Notes: generated by a model from the sequence alone, not told the origin. A stretch of DNA of 64,000 nt from Chitinimonas sp036961565 (GCF_036961565.1 NZ_JBAMDD010000009.1:1-64000), one strand, 5' to 3'. Counted from the stretch's first letter, positions 1-8,023 are shown. Made by a program: numbers and translations.

Positions 1-41
1 ACAGCAGGACTGCGGGCGACCTATCCTGCTCAAGAGCCACC

Positions 42-133
42 AACAAAACCCTTCTGGCATTGCTGTGCAAGCTTGCCGTACCCACGTACTTTGTGCACGC
101 GCCCTAGCCAGAACCGTTACGCTGGGTTTTGTT
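42..133. repeat. Inverted repeat at left end of window
   Basis: AACAAAACCC (42-51) is the exact complement of GGGTTTTGTT (124-133), and just inside it TTCTGG (52-57) pairs with CCAGAA (108-113). Together they make a broken stem with a long loop. It lies beyond the 3' end of the small minus-strand gene that stops at 163, so it could form a transcript end, or be the edge of an element that starts outside the window. No gene is visible in 1-162. Confidence 0.3.
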
Positions 134-162
134 AGCAGCGCCAAGCGTATGAGCGATACACC

Positions 163-489
163 TCACAGACCCGACTTGAACATCTCCCTGATGTTCTTGA
201 TCTCCGCCTCTGAGGGCTCAATGCTGAAGCGGCCGGATTTAAGCCCGCTGGCCATCAAATACACCAATTGAGTGACAGTCACATTTCTTGATTCGGCCAA
301 TGGCTTCAGGTAGGCCAGTAGCCACTTATCGAAGTCGACCGACCGGGTGGCGGAATTCTGGCGTGATCGCCGCTTGCGCTCAGCCGCCGTCATGGCCTTG
401 CTACCTATGGGCTTGCGGCCTACCTTTGCCTTGGCTTTGCCATCCAGCGGCAGCTCCATGGTCATCCTGTCTTCGGCTTGTTTGGCCAT
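163..489 (-). CDS. Small putative DNA-binding protein, possible autorepressor
   Basis: A 108-residue protein of unknown family. The N-terminal third is basic (GRKPIGSKAMTAAERKRRSR), resembling short plasmid- or phage-type regulators in which a basic arm precedes a helical domain. The rest reads as helices (FDKWLLAYLKPLAESRNVT, then TQLVYLMASGLKSG). The ATG at 489 is preferred over a GTG at 513 because GGAG lies 7 bases before the ATG. The GTG start would put the first codons inside a palindrome that looks like an operator. Two GTGACNGTCAC palindromes sit directly upstream and a third lies inside the gene, which fits autoregulation. The DNA-binding role is inferred from the basic segment and these sites, not from a recognised domain. 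Confidence 0.6.
   Translation of the reverse strand: MAKQAEDRMTMELPLDGKAKAKVGRKPIGSKAMTAAERKRRSRQNSATRSVDFDKWLLAYLKPLAESRNVTVTQLVYLMASGLKSGRFSIEPSEAEIKNIREMFKSGL
272..282. promoter_or_regulatory. Third GTGACNGTCAC palindrome, inside the small regulator gene
   Basis: GTGACAGTCAC occurs within the coding region and on the gene strand encodes a Val-Thr-Val-Thr stretch. It matches the two upstream copies at 503-513 and 530-540 and could act as an auxiliary operator about 220 bp away. It could also be a coding coincidence. Confidence 0.35.
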
Positions 490-502
490 ACGCACTCCAT
501 AT

Positions 503-540
503 GTGACTGTCACATTTTATAATAATTATGTGACAGTCAC
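503..540. promoter_or_regulatory. Paired palindromic operators upstream of the small regulator
   Basis: GTGACTGTCAC (503-513) and GTGACAGTCAC (530-540) are 11-bp inverted repeats with start points 27 bp apart, separated by a very AT-rich stretch. They lie immediately upstream of the start codon at 489, where a promoter would be expected. A dimeric repressor bound at both would block transcription. The protein that binds is not known from sequence. Confidence 0.55.
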
Positions 541-749
541 GAAAAATTTATTCAACCAGAACGCCTTGCCAACCGGGCAAGGCGGTTAAGATTCAGGGCG
601 GAGTAGCTACCTCGCAGGCACGCCCTTGTTAAGCGGCAGTGCCGCATGGCAACTCTTGGTCAATACTGGTTGCTGCTTGCCTGGGTAGGCAGCGGCGCCG
701 GAATGCCGGCTGGCAACACGCCCACCATAATCATCAGAGAGGAATATCC

Positions 750-2417
750 ATGTTACGCCCCCTATTTGGCAGCCTGGCTGCCTGTGCCGTTGGCTTCAGC
801 AGCCTGACCGCCTCTGCCGCGACGGATGTTGCCGCAAGCAAGCCGGACTGGAAGCCCAAGCGAGTGCTGATTGCGGTGTTCGATCAAATGAAGCCGGAAT
901 ATGTTGATCAATTCGACATGGACAACCTAAGGCAGCTGCGCGATGGTGGGGTGCACTTTGCACAGGGCTACCTTGGTCACGCTGCCTCCGAGACGGTAGT
1001 CAGTCATAACGTGATGGTCAGCGGTCAGTTCCCCAAGAACATGGGCTGGGCTGATGAGGTATTCCGCGACAGTGAGAACCTGCTTGGCAAGGGCAAGAAC
1101 GCCATGTGGACGACCGGCTCGTTTACCCGCGAGCAGTTCAATATTCTGGTGAAGCATGCCGGCTACCCCAAGCTGGCAGACTATCTACATGCAGCCCAGC
1201 CAGGCAGCAAGTTTGTGGTTGTCGGTGAGAAGGATTACGCGGTCGAAGCCATCGCTGCGCCCTCGGCTGACATTGCGGTGCGCTTTTCCGACCGCATGAA
1301 GGATCTCAGCAAGGAGACCGGCTGCGACAATCTTGGCGGGCAATGGCGCGGACCGGCTGGCGTCAATGTGCCGACCTACCTCAGCGAGCCTCGCTGTGGC
1401 CGCTTCTACGTGAACTCGGACAAGAATAACGATTACGGCACCAAGGCGGCCGCCCCCAGCTGGCTCTACCCGCTGGATGGCAATCGCTTCGTGCCCGGCA
1501 ACGATCCCGCTCACTTGGGCGGCGACGCCTGGGTGGCCGATGTCGCCATCGCCATGGCCGAAAAAGAGAACTGGAGCGGCATGCTGGTGACTTTTGGCGG
1601 GATAGACAAATCCGGCCATATGTGGGGCCCGGGCAAGCCGGCCACCATTTTGGACGGCCCTGCCGCGCAGACTCAACTGCCTGTTGTCGCCAAGTTCGCC
1701 GATGAGCAGATGGGCCGGCTGCTGGATAAGCTCAAGGCGCTGGGGCAACTCGAAGAAACCTTGATCGTGGTGACTGCGGATCACGGCGCAGTGGCCGGCT
1801 GGGGTAACTTCCATGGCTCCAAGGCGGCGGGCGTGAGCGACAACAACTGGTACTTCGGCGACGTGGTCAACGGTAGCGGTTTCGACAAGCCGATTCCGGC
1901 CATCAAGCCGCTGGTCGATACCGGCAATGTGGCATTCAGCTATCAATCGACCACCGTCAACACCTGGCTGAAGGACACCAGCCCCGCCAAGAAGCGTGAG
2001 ATGGCCAAGGTCATGCGCAGCTTGCCGGGCGTGGTAGCTACTTACTGGCGTGATGGTGGCCGCTACAAGCTGGATACCGCCACCAAAACAGCCAGCCGCA
2101 TGACCAAGCGTGAGCATCAATGGTGGCAACGCCATGGTCAGGAGTTGATGGACACCATGGCGGCGGAAGGCAGTGCGGACGTGGTCGGCATACTCGGCGG
2201 CGGCACGACCTACTCGGTGAGCGGTGATCACGGCGGGATAGGCGAAGAAGAGCAGCGCATCCCCATGTTTGCCTGGTCTGCGCACATCAAGCGTGAAAAG
2301 CCGGTAACCGGCTTCCGTTCGGCAGACATCCTGCCGACAGTGCTGAAGGCCATGGGCATCAAGCAGACCCACAAGACGGATGGCAAGGCGTATACGCTGA
2401 AGTTCCAAGCCAAGTAA
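750..2417 (+). CDS. Secreted alkaline-phosphatase-superfamily hydrolase (phosphodiesterase/nucleotide pyrophosphatase type)
   Basis: A 555-residue protein with an N-terminal signal peptide (cleavage near TASAA, residue 25). It then follows the alkaline phosphatase superfamily plan: a first metal-binding Asp in VLIAVFDQM, a Ser/Thr-rich nucleophile region (SETVVSHNVMVSG), then GGIDKSGHMWG, TADHG and a last SGDHGG-IGEEEQRIPM block. These supply the Asp/His ligands of a two-metal centre. It probably cleaves phosphomonoesters or diesters in the periplasm; the substrate cannot be told. The start at 750 follows GAGAGGA; an upstream in-frame ATG at 639 lacks a ribosome site and would bury the signal peptide. 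A stem-loop follows the stop. No operon partner. Confidence 0.85.
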   Translation: MLRPLFGSLAACAVGFSSLTASAATDVAASKPDWKPKRVLIAVFDQMKPEYVDQFDMDNLRQLRDGGVHFAQGYLGHAASETVVSHNVMVSGQFPKNMGWADEVFRDSENLLGKGKNAMWTTGSFTREQFNILVKHAGYPKLADYLHAAQPGSKFVVVGEKDYAVEAIAAPSADIAVRFSDRMKDLSKETGCDNLGGQWRGPAGVNVPTYLSEPRCGRFYVNSDKNNDYGTKAAAPSWLYPLDGNRFVPGNDPAHLGGDAWVADVAIAMAEKENWSGMLVTFGGIDKSGHMWGPGKPATILDGPAAQTQLPVVAKFADEQMGRLLDKLKALGQLEETLIVVTADHGAVAGWGNFHGSKAAGVSDNNWYFGDVVNGSGFDKPIPAIKPLVDTGNVAFSYQSTTVNTWLKDTSPAKKREMAKVMRSLPGVVATYWRDGGRYKLDTATKTASRMTKREHQWWQRHGQELMDTMAAEGSADVVGILGGGTTYSVSGDHGGIGEEEQRIPMFAWSAHIKREKPVTGFRSADILPTVLKAMGIKQTHKTDGKAYTLKFQAK

Positions 2418-2422
2418 GGGGC

Positions 2423-2462
2423 GCTGCAGTGGTTGATTGGCACGCTGATCAACCGCTGCAGC
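2423..2462. terminator. Stem-loop between convergent genes
   Basis: GCTGCAGTGGTTGAT (2423-2437) pairs with ATCAACCGCTGCAGC (2448-2462) with one G-T wobble, giving a 15-bp stem and a 10-base loop. It starts six bases after the phosphatase stop and lies between convergent genes. No T-run follows, so it is terminator-like rather than a canonical intrinsic terminator. Confidence 0.5.
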
Positions 2463-2519
2463 TCAGGTGTGGGCCTACCTTGCAGGTGGCCCACCATACC
2501 CCGCTGCGTTGCGTGGCCC

Positions 2520-2747
2520 TTATTGCTCTTCTTTGATCTTGGCTTTGGCCATGCGCTTGGCCTCCTTGCGATCTATGCCTTGCATGATGAAGCCGGATTG
2601 CAGCTGCGTCTGCTGGGCGTACTCGGGCCGGTTGTGGTGCTGCTGTTGTTTGGCCAGCCCCAGTTCGGGGCCTTTCTTGCCTGTAGGCGCCTTGACCCCA
2701 CGATTGGGGTTGGATATTTCCGGGAAACCGCCTTTTTTCCTATTCAT
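2520..2747 (-). CDS. Small basic protein of unknown function
   Basis: A 75-residue hydrophilic, basic protein (begins MNRKKGGFPEISNPNRG, ends KRMAKAKIKEEQ) with no membrane segment. The start is well supported by an AGGAGGA ribosome site 8 bases before the ATG at 2747; the reading frame is open further upstream but without a start signal. Gln/His-rich middle (KQQQHHNRPEYAQQTQLQ). It is convergent with the upstream phosphatase gene. I do not recognise the family; composition suggests a nucleic-acid- or ribosome-associated small protein, but that is only a guess. Confidence 0.6.
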   Translation of the reverse strand: MNRKKGGFPEISNPNRGVKAPTGKKGPELGLAKQQQHHNRPEYAQQTQLQSGFIMQGIDRKEAKRMAKAKIKEEQ

Positions 2748-3150
2748 ACACCCGTTCCTCCTACATCGATCAATTAGCCCCGCCCCGCACGCCATTGCGA
2801 TATAGGCGCCGCCTGATGGGGTTCTTTTGCCTTCGCTTGATGATCCATACCCAAGCAGAGATATCCTGGGGATGCCGCGACAGGGCGTGTTTACCTTAGT
2901 TGCCCGGCGCCACAAGGGCAAACGCATCAAGTCATCTGCTTGCTACGCAGCCAAGGTGTAAATTTGCAGCACCTTGAGGCGATGCCCGTGCGCGATTACC
3001 CGTATTTTTTCAAATCCGGTTTGACAGCACCGTTTATTTGTCCTTTAACGGTTGCAAAGTCCTACGCGCATGAGCCTGCCATCTGGTTTTGATGACCCTG
3101 CGCAAATCGACAAACCTGCAAGAGCGGGAACAGGGAATCAGGAGGAATGC
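2748..3150. other. Divergent intergenic region
   Basis: About 400 bp between the small basic protein (minus) and the sigma-54 activator (plus). It holds the ribosome site of the minus gene, a good sigma-70 type promoter at 3021-3049 for the activator, and a GC-poorer stretch before it. No other gene seen. Confidence 0.5.
3021..3049 (+). promoter_or_regulatory. Sigma-70-type promoter for the sigma-54 activator gene
   Basis: A perfect -35 box TTGACA (3021-3026), a 17-bp spacer and a -10 box TTTAAC (3044-3049, four of six consensus bases). Transcription would begin near 3056, which rules out the in-frame TTG at 3052 as start codon and leaves a leader of about 95 nt before the GTG at 3151. Confidence 0.55.
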
Positions 3151-4134
3151 GTGCAATCTTCGTCTAGGCTCAATCTGGTCGGCAGTTCGCCGGCTTTTCA
3201 GCATGCTCTAAAGACTATTCATCGCTTGGCACCCGTAGATGCGACAGTCCTGATAGGCGGCGAAAGCGGCACCGGCAAGGAATTGGCCGCCCGTGCGTTG
3301 CACTATCTGGGGCCTCGCAGCGACCAGCCCTTTATTCCGGTCAATTGCGGCGCACTTTCTGACACCTTGTTTGAAAGTGAGTTATTTGGCCATGAACGCG
3401 GCGCCTTTACCGACGCCAAGCAATCCAGCCAGGGCCTGGTAGGGGAAGCGGAAGGCGGTACGCTTTTTCTCGATGAGATTGACACCCTGACAGCAAAGGC
3501 GCAGGGCGCGCTGCTACGGTTCTTGCAGGATAAATCGTATCGGCGTGTTGGCGGCAAGGGTTACAGCCAAGCCAATGTCAGAGTGCTGGTGGCCAGCAAT
3601 GCCGATCTGGACATACTGGTGCAGCAGCAGCGCTTTCGCCAGGATTTGCTGTACCGCCTGAACGTACTCTGCGTCACACTGCCGCCATTGCGTGAACGCC
3701 ATGGCGACGCGCTGGAGCTGGCGAACACCTTCATCACCCGGCTCGGACATCAGTACCGCACCGCTGGGCGCACGCTACACCCTGAAGCCATTGCGTTTAT
3801 TGAGCAATACAGTTGGCCTGGCAATGTGCGCGAACTGGAGAATGTCATACATCGCGAGTTTCTGATGAGTGATGGCGATGAGTTGCGCTGCGAAGAAACC
3901 CGCCAACGCCTGGCTATTGCAACGCGCGATGATGTCTGTGCCCGCAGCTTTAAAGATGCCAAGGCCCAAGCCATTGCCGAATTCGAGCGACGCTATGTGG
4001 CCGAGCTTTTGGCGCAGGCTGGCGGCAAGATTACGGATGCTGCCAAGCTGGCCGGCAAGGACAGAAGTGCCTTCGGCAAGCTGGTTAAAAAGTATACAAT
4101 CGAGGCCGATTTTGGCGATTTTGCGCTGAACTGA
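3151..4134 (+). CDS. Stand-alone sigma-54 enhancer-binding protein (PspF-like AAA+ activator)
   Basis: A 327-residue AAA+ activator that remodels sigma-54 RNA polymerase. Visible are Walker A GESGTGKE (residues 37-44), the sigma-54 contact loop GAFTDA (84-89), Walker B TLFLDE (104-109), the WPGNVREL motif and a C-terminal Fis-type helix-turn-helix (GGKITDAAKLAGKDRSAFGK). There is no N-terminal sensory domain, as in PspF, so activity must be set by a partner protein or by expression. The GTG at 3151 is chosen because AGGAGG precedes it by 5 bases; an in-frame ATG at 3070 would add 27 residues but has no ribosome site. It lies 1.8 kb before the T6SS cluster, whose upstream region has a sigma-54-like promoter; T6SS clusters are often controlled this way. 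Confidence 0.88.
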   Translation: MQSSSRLNLVGSSPAFQHALKTIHRLAPVDATVLIGGESGTGKELAARALHYLGPRSDQPFIPVNCGALSDTLFESELFGHERGAFTDAKQSSQGLVGEAEGGTLFLDEIDTLTAKAQGALLRFLQDKSYRRVGGKGYSQANVRVLVASNADLDILVQQQRFRQDLLYRLNVLCVTLPPLRERHGDALELANTFITRLGHQYRTAGRTLHPEAIAFIEQYSWPGNVRELENVIHREFLMSDGDELRCEETRQRLAIATRDDVCARSFKDAKAQAIAEFERRYVAELLAQAGGKITDAAKLAGKDRSAFGKLVKKYTIEADFGDFALN

Positions 4135-4149
4135 TACATGGTGTATCAG
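4131..4149. promoter_or_regulatory. Perfect palindrome over the activator stop codon
   Basis: CTGATACA (4131-4138) and TGTATCAG (4142-4149) form a perfect 8-bp inverted repeat around TGG. It overlaps the TGA stop of the sigma-54 activator. It may be a weak transcript end or a binding site for a dimeric protein; no T-run follows. Confidence 0.35.
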
Positions 4150-4240
4150 CCCTGGGTTAGCCTATGTCTTGGCGCCGGGGACAAACGTCATACGGTAGCC
4201 GGTTGGTACGCTCCACCGCGCCTAGAGCGGAACAATAGGA

Positions 4241-4477
4241 ATGACCGATAACGAACGCATCGAGGCCATTGCGGCTTCGGTCATGCGCTACCTGGGCATA
4301 CGGCCACAAAGCGCAGACACCCTGGAAGGCATACACCGCTGGTGGGTGGAGTGGGGTGATCAAGAGGCACCGCCCATGCTGACCGAAAAGGCATTGCGCA
4401 TGCTTGAGGCATCGGGCCAGCTCGAAAGCATACAGATCGCCGGCCGCTTGGTCTGGCGCCTTGCGCGACGCACTTAG
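4241..4477 (+). CDS. Small protein of unknown function next to the sigma-54 activator
   Basis: A 78-residue soluble protein (MTDNERIEAIAASVMRYL...), helical, ending in a basic tail. The order of helices followed by a short turn (TEKALRMLEASGQLESIQIAGRLVWRL) is reminiscent of a winged-helix fold, with an allelic-type helix then a beta-hairpin, but no family is recognised. It follows the activator by about 105 bp on the same strand and could be co-transcribed. Because the activator lacks a sensory domain, this neighbour is a candidate regulator of it; this is inference from position only. The ribosome site is poor (TAGGA abuts the ATG). Confidence 0.55.
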   Translation: MTDNERIEAIAASVMRYLGIRPQSADTLEGIHRWWVEWGDQEAPPMLTEKALRMLEASGQLESIQIAGRLVWRLARRT

Positions 4478-4678
4478 ACGCCCTTCCCGCACTCCCCTGC
4501 ATTGCGCCCTGGCAAGTCAAATATTGCCCAATGCTCAATCGATCATTCCGACGGCATAATTCGTTACGGCGGCCGCTTCTGCCTGGAAGTGGCTGAGTGC
4601 GCCCACCATGGACGTCCATGGCAAGCACGCAGCAGCGCGGTGCCGCCCATACCTATTATCTTGCTTGAGGAGCACCCT

Positions 4679-5431
4679 GTGTCATTATCCGAACGTCCCG
4701 CCAGTGGCGGACTTGCCCTTGGCGTCAGCATTGCCGTAGGCCTGGTTTTGTCAGCCGGCATATTGAGCTATGCGCTTGATCGCGTTGCTGGCGATAAGCA
4801 ATCAATCACCGTCAAAGGGCTGGCTGAGAAAACCGTGCAGGCCGATCATGCCCGCTGGGCCGTGGTGGTGCGCGGCCAAGCGAGGACGCTGCCGGACGCT
4901 TTTGCTGACTTGCGCGCCAATCAGCCCAAGCTGCTGGCTTTTTTCAAGGAACAGGGCTTCAAGGACACGCAGCTGAGCAGTGGCCGGCAAACTTATCAAG
5001 TCGTCTACAAGCGCAATGAAAAAGAGCAGCAAACCGCCGAGGTGGAAGGCTATGTCACCGAGCAAACGGTGCTCTTGAGCAGCAACGACGTGAAGTCAGT
5101 AGAGAAGGCTGCTGGCCAGATTGTGATGCTGCAGGAAAGCGGCTTGCCGGTTTCGGTTAGCGACCCGGAGTTCCTGGTCAGCAAGCTGGAAGAAGTGAAG
5201 ATGTCGCTGATTGCCAGCGCCACCCGCAACGCCCGCGACCGGGCCACCGAGTTTGCCAAGACGGGGGACGCGACAGTAGGCGCCATGAAATCTGCCACAC
5301 AGGGCTCCTTTTACATTCTGCCTGCACAAGGTGGTGGCAGCGATGATGACTATGGCGGTGCTTACGACAAATCGACCATAGACAAGCTGGCGCGCGTGGT
5401 GGTGACCGTGCAATACGGCATCAAGCAATAG
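4679..5431 (+). CDS. SIMPL (DUF541) domain envelope protein
   Basis: A 250-residue protein with one hydrophobic N-terminal segment (residues 10-32, LALGVSIAVGLVLSAGILSY) followed by a SIMPL/DUF541 domain: an opening ITVKGLAEKTVQAD strand, a long helical middle and a closing KLARVVVTVQYGIK. Proteins of this family are periplasmic or membrane-anchored oligomers with poorly defined roles in stress resistance. The GTG at 4679 follows GAGGAG by 5-6 bases. The frame is open upstream to 4502 but those residues do not look like protein. It stands alone; a hairpin at 5448 follows it and the T6SS leader region starts after that. Confidence 0.8.
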   Translation: MSLSERPASGGLALGVSIAVGLVLSAGILSYALDRVAGDKQSITVKGLAEKTVQADHARWAVVVRGQARTLPDAFADLRANQPKLLAFFKEQGFKDTQLSSGRQTYQVVYKRNEKEQQTAEVEGYVTEQTVLLSSNDVKSVEKAAGQIVMLQESGLPVSVSDPEFLVSKLEEVKMSLIASATRNARDRATEFAKTGDATVGAMKSATQGSFYILPAQGGGSDDDYGGAYDKSTIDKLARVVVTVQYGIKQ

Positions 5432-5447
5432 CCAGCAGCACCGCCAT

Positions 5448-5477
5448 GCAAGGGCCGCCGCTACTGCCGGCCCTTGC
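5448..5477. terminator. Hairpin after the SIMPL gene
   Basis: GCAAGGGCCG (5448-5457) and CGGCCCTTGC (5468-5477) form a perfect 10-bp stem with a 10-base loop, 17 bases after the stop codon. It is followed by C-rich rather than T-rich sequence, so termination strength is uncertain. Confidence 0.45.
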
Positions 5478-5780
5478 CCCGCCTGTGTCGGCGGCTTCAG
5501 CTTCAGTGCCATCATTCACGCCAACCACGCTGGCGACTCCCCTCCTCCTTCTGTTACCACGCAGCCAGACTTTGACCACCGCAGGGTAGTTGCGCCCTGT
5601 TTCTTGTGCACGGGCTGATTTGATCCCATGGCGGGTCATATGCAACCCGCGCATCCAGGCCAAGCCCCGCCTGCATTTGCTGCCCCCAGCCCTTGGGTAT
5701 CGCGGGTGGACTATTACCCGCGCTACGCGCAGCTTAAAAAAATACGCTTTTAAATCAAATAAATACAGGACCAGCGCTGC

Positions 5781-5796
5781 TGGCATGGGACTTGTA
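5781..5796 (+). promoter_or_regulatory. Candidate sigma-54 promoter of the T6SS cluster
   Basis: TGGCATGGGACTTGTA matches the sigma-54 consensus TGGCACGN4TTGCA at all but two fixed positions, with exact -24/-12 spacing. The mismatches are C to T in the -24 box and C to T in the -12 box. An AT-rich stretch, suited to DNA bending, lies directly upstream. The predicted start leaves a leader of about 175 nt before the fused sheath gene. A sigma-54 activator gene is located 1.8 kb upstream. Confidence 0.4.
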
Positions 5797-5980
5797 TATA
5801 GAGGCCTCCCACAAGCGCAAAGGCTTGCCCTGGCGCTTACACGGCGAGGTTCGCACCCTTGGCTACATCAAGCGGACCGCGTTAGGTATTGGCGCAGCAA
5901 CGATGGCATGGAACTGCCATCTGCCCCATGGCTGCTTGCGTCGGATCGGTTCGGATCTTCAGAAAGGGAGCAGACAAACC

Positions 5981-8023
5981 ATGTTGGGAAGTGTTCAAGA
6001 CAAACTATTGCGGGTCCGCCCGCCGCGGGTGCGCATCACATACGATGTAGAGACCGGTGGCGCCTTGGAGAAAAAGGAACTGCCGTTCATCGTTGGCATC
6101 CTGTCAGAGCTCAATGGCGACTTTCTTGCCGAGCCCTTACCCCCGCTCAAGGATCGCAAGCTCACAGAGATTGATCGCGATAATTTCAACAAGGTCATGG
6201 AGAGCATTGGCCCCAAGCTGGGCATAGGCAAGATACCTAATCTGCTGCCCGGCGCCCCTGCCGATGCCAAGCTGTCCGGCACCCTGTCTTTCAACAATAT
6301 GGAAGACTTCACTCCGGTGAAGGTGATACACCAGGTTGATGACATGCGCACGCTGTATGAAGGGCGCGCCCGCATACGCTTCCTGCAGTCCAAAGCCGAG
6401 ATCGCCGACAAGCTGGCACGTTATCTGGACCTGGTCGTTGCGGATAGCGACGACGGCAAAGCGGCCAGAACTGAGCTAGTTGGCCTGTTCAGTGCCACAG
6501 CCAAGCCGGCCGATTGGGCGAAAGTGACCCCGACAGGCAAGCTGGCGGAGCTGATCGGCCCTGGCGGCTTGGCGCTGGATGCGGATGCCACCGCAACCTT
6601 GCTGGAATTGATGGGCCAGTTTGCTGTCGATGTTGTGGCCAGGCTGGATACCTTGCTGGCAGATGCCACCGCCCGTGCCGAGAAAAAAGGCACTGCACCA
6701 TTGACGGGCTCTGCCGCGCTGATTGATGACCGGGTGGCAGAAGTGGACCACGCATTGGGCCTGCAGCTCGATGCCATCATGCATGCCGAGAATTTCCAGC
6801 GCCTGGAAGCCACCTGGCGCGGCTTGTTCTATCTTGTGTCGCGCACAGAAACCGGCGCCATGCTCAAGCTGCGCGTGCTGAATGCGTCCAAGAAGGACCT
6901 GCTGGATGACCTGACCAAGGCCGTGGAGTTTGATCAGAGCGGCCTGTTCAAGAAAATCTATGAAGCCGAATACGGCACTTACGGTGGCGCGCCCTACAGC
7001 ATGCTGGTGGGCGACTACGAGTTTGGTCGCCACCCCAATGATATGACCTTGCTGGCCAAGCTCGCCGAGGTCGCCGCTGCAGGCCACGCCCCCTTTATCG
7101 CAGCAGCCTACGCCAAGCTGTTCGATCTCGAAAGTTTCGAGAACCTGGCCAAGCCCCGCGATCTGCAAAAGATATTCGAAAGCGTCGAACTCATTAACTG
7201 GCGCGCATTCCGGCAAAGCGAAGACTCCCGCTATGTCACCCTGACACTGCCACGCGTGCTGATACGCCTGCCTTATGGGCCGGACACCCTACCCTGCGAA
7301 GGCGTCAACTATCAGGAAGACGTCAGCCGTGATCCCGCTGCAGCCGTCAAGATGCCCGATTCGGCCAAGTTCCTGTGGGGCAATCCGGCCTTTGTGCTGG
7401 CCGAGCGCATTACCAATGCCTTTGCCATCTATGGCTGGACAGCGGCAATACGCGGGGTGGAAGGCGGCGGCTTGGTTGAGGGCTTGCCGGTCTACACCTA
7501 TTCCAGCGATGACGGCGACGTGGAGATGATCTGCCCGACCCAAGTGGCGATCACCGACCGGCGCGAGAAAGAACTGAACGACCTCGGCTTTATGGCGATA
7601 TGCCATTGCAAGGGTTCTGCCAAGGCGGCGTTCTTTGGTGGTCAGTCCACCAATCAGCCCAAGCTCTATCTCTCGGACCTTGCCAATAGCAATGCGCAGA
7701 TATCGGCCATGTTGCCATACATCCTGGCAGCCTCGCGCTTCGCTCATTACGTCAAGGTCATCATGCGGGAGAAGGTGGGCAGCTTCCTCACGCGGGGCAA
7801 TGTCGAAGCCTTCCTCAATACCTGGGTCAGCCAGTACGTGTTGCTGGACGAAAGCGCCGCCCAGGCGGTCAAGGCTGCCTACCCGCTCAGTGCCGCCAAG
7901 ATCAGCGTGACCGAGGTGCCAGGCTCGCCGGGCAGCTATCGCGCCACGCTCTTCCTGCGTCCGCACTTCCAGCTTGAGGAGTTGACCACCTCGATCCGCC
8001 TGGTGGCCGAGCTACCCGCCTAA
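5981..8023 (+). CDS. tssBC: Fused T6SS sheath protein TssB-TssC
   Basis: One 680-residue frame carries both contractile-sheath subunits, normally separate proteins of about 165 and 490 residues. Residues 1-165 are TssB (VipA): RVRITYDVETGGALEKKELPFIVGILS, then LTEIDRDNF, the SFNNMEDFTP motif and a helical end. Residues 165-245 form a helical linker plus the TssC N-terminal part. From about 246 onward is TssC (VipB): the conserved NFQRLEATWRGLFYLVSRTETG block, a middle with GRHPNDM, a Cys-containing ICHCKGSA strand, and the typical end LEELTTSIRLVAELP. The frame is continuous with no internal stop, and no second ribosome site was noted at the junction. The start follows AAAGGGAG. It heads the T6SS operon; hcp starts 31 bases later. 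In ordinary systems ClpV grips the TssC N-terminus, which is internal here. Confidence 0.92.
   Translation: MLGSVQDKLLRVRPPRVRITYDVETGGALEKKELPFIVGILSELNGDFLAEPLPPLKDRKLTEIDRDNFNKVMESIGPKLGIGKIPNLLPGAPADAKLSGTLSFNNMEDFTPVKVIHQVDDMRTLYEGRARIRFLQSKAEIADKLARYLDLVVADSDDGKAARTELVGLFSATAKPADWAKVTPTGKLAELIGPGGLALDADATATLLELMGQFAVDVVARLDTLLADATARAEKKGTAPLTGSAALIDDRVAEVDHALGLQLDAIMHAENFQRLEATWRGLFYLVSRTETGAMLKLRVLNASKKDLLDDLTKAVEFDQSGLFKKIYEAEYGTYGGAPYSMLVGDYEFGRHPNDMTLLAKLAEVAAAGHAPFIAAAYAKLFDLESFENLAKPRDLQKIFESVELINWRAFRQSEDSRYVTLTLPRVLIRLPYGPDTLPCEGVNYQEDVSRDPAAAVKMPDSAKFLWGNPAFVLAERITNAFAIYGWTAAIRGVEGGGLVEGLPVYTYSSDDGDVEMICPTQVAITDRREKELNDLGFMAICHCKGSAKAAFFGGQSTNQPKLYLSDLANSNAQISAMLPYILAASRFAHYVKVIMREKVGSFLTRGNVEAFLNTWVSQYVLLDESAAQAVKAAYPLSAAKISVTEVPGSPGSYRATLFLRPHFQLEELTTSIRLVAELPA

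Larger units (their letters stand above)
5432..5980. other. Long leader region upstream of the T6SS cluster
   Basis: About 550 bp without a convincing gene. It contains a hairpin just after the SIMPL gene, an AT-rich stretch around 5728-5765 in an otherwise GC-rich region, a sigma-54-like promoter at 5781-5796, and the ribosome site AAAGGGAG (5963-5970) of the fused sheath gene. Several open frames here have no start signal and unlikely composition. Confidence 0.5.

Noticed and set aside
1185..2408. Open frame of 407 codons opposite the phosphatase gene
   Set aside because: It mirrors a well-supported gene, lacks a ribosome site and has His/Arg/Ala-rich composition typical of antisense frames in GC-rich DNA.
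3052..3150. Earlier TTG or ATG starts for the sigma-54 activator
   Set aside because: The TTG at 3052 lies only 3 bases past the -10 box, ahead of the expected transcript start near 3056. The ATG at 3070 has no ribosome site, whereas the GTG at 3151 has AGGAGG at good distance.
4502..4678. N-terminal extension of the SIMPL gene
   Set aside because: It would hide the membrane segment behind 59 unlikely residues; the GTG at 4679 has GAGGAG.
5421..5786. Minus-strand frame in the T6SS leader region
   Set aside because: Arg/Gly-rich translation without start signal; the region is better explained as a leader with promoter.
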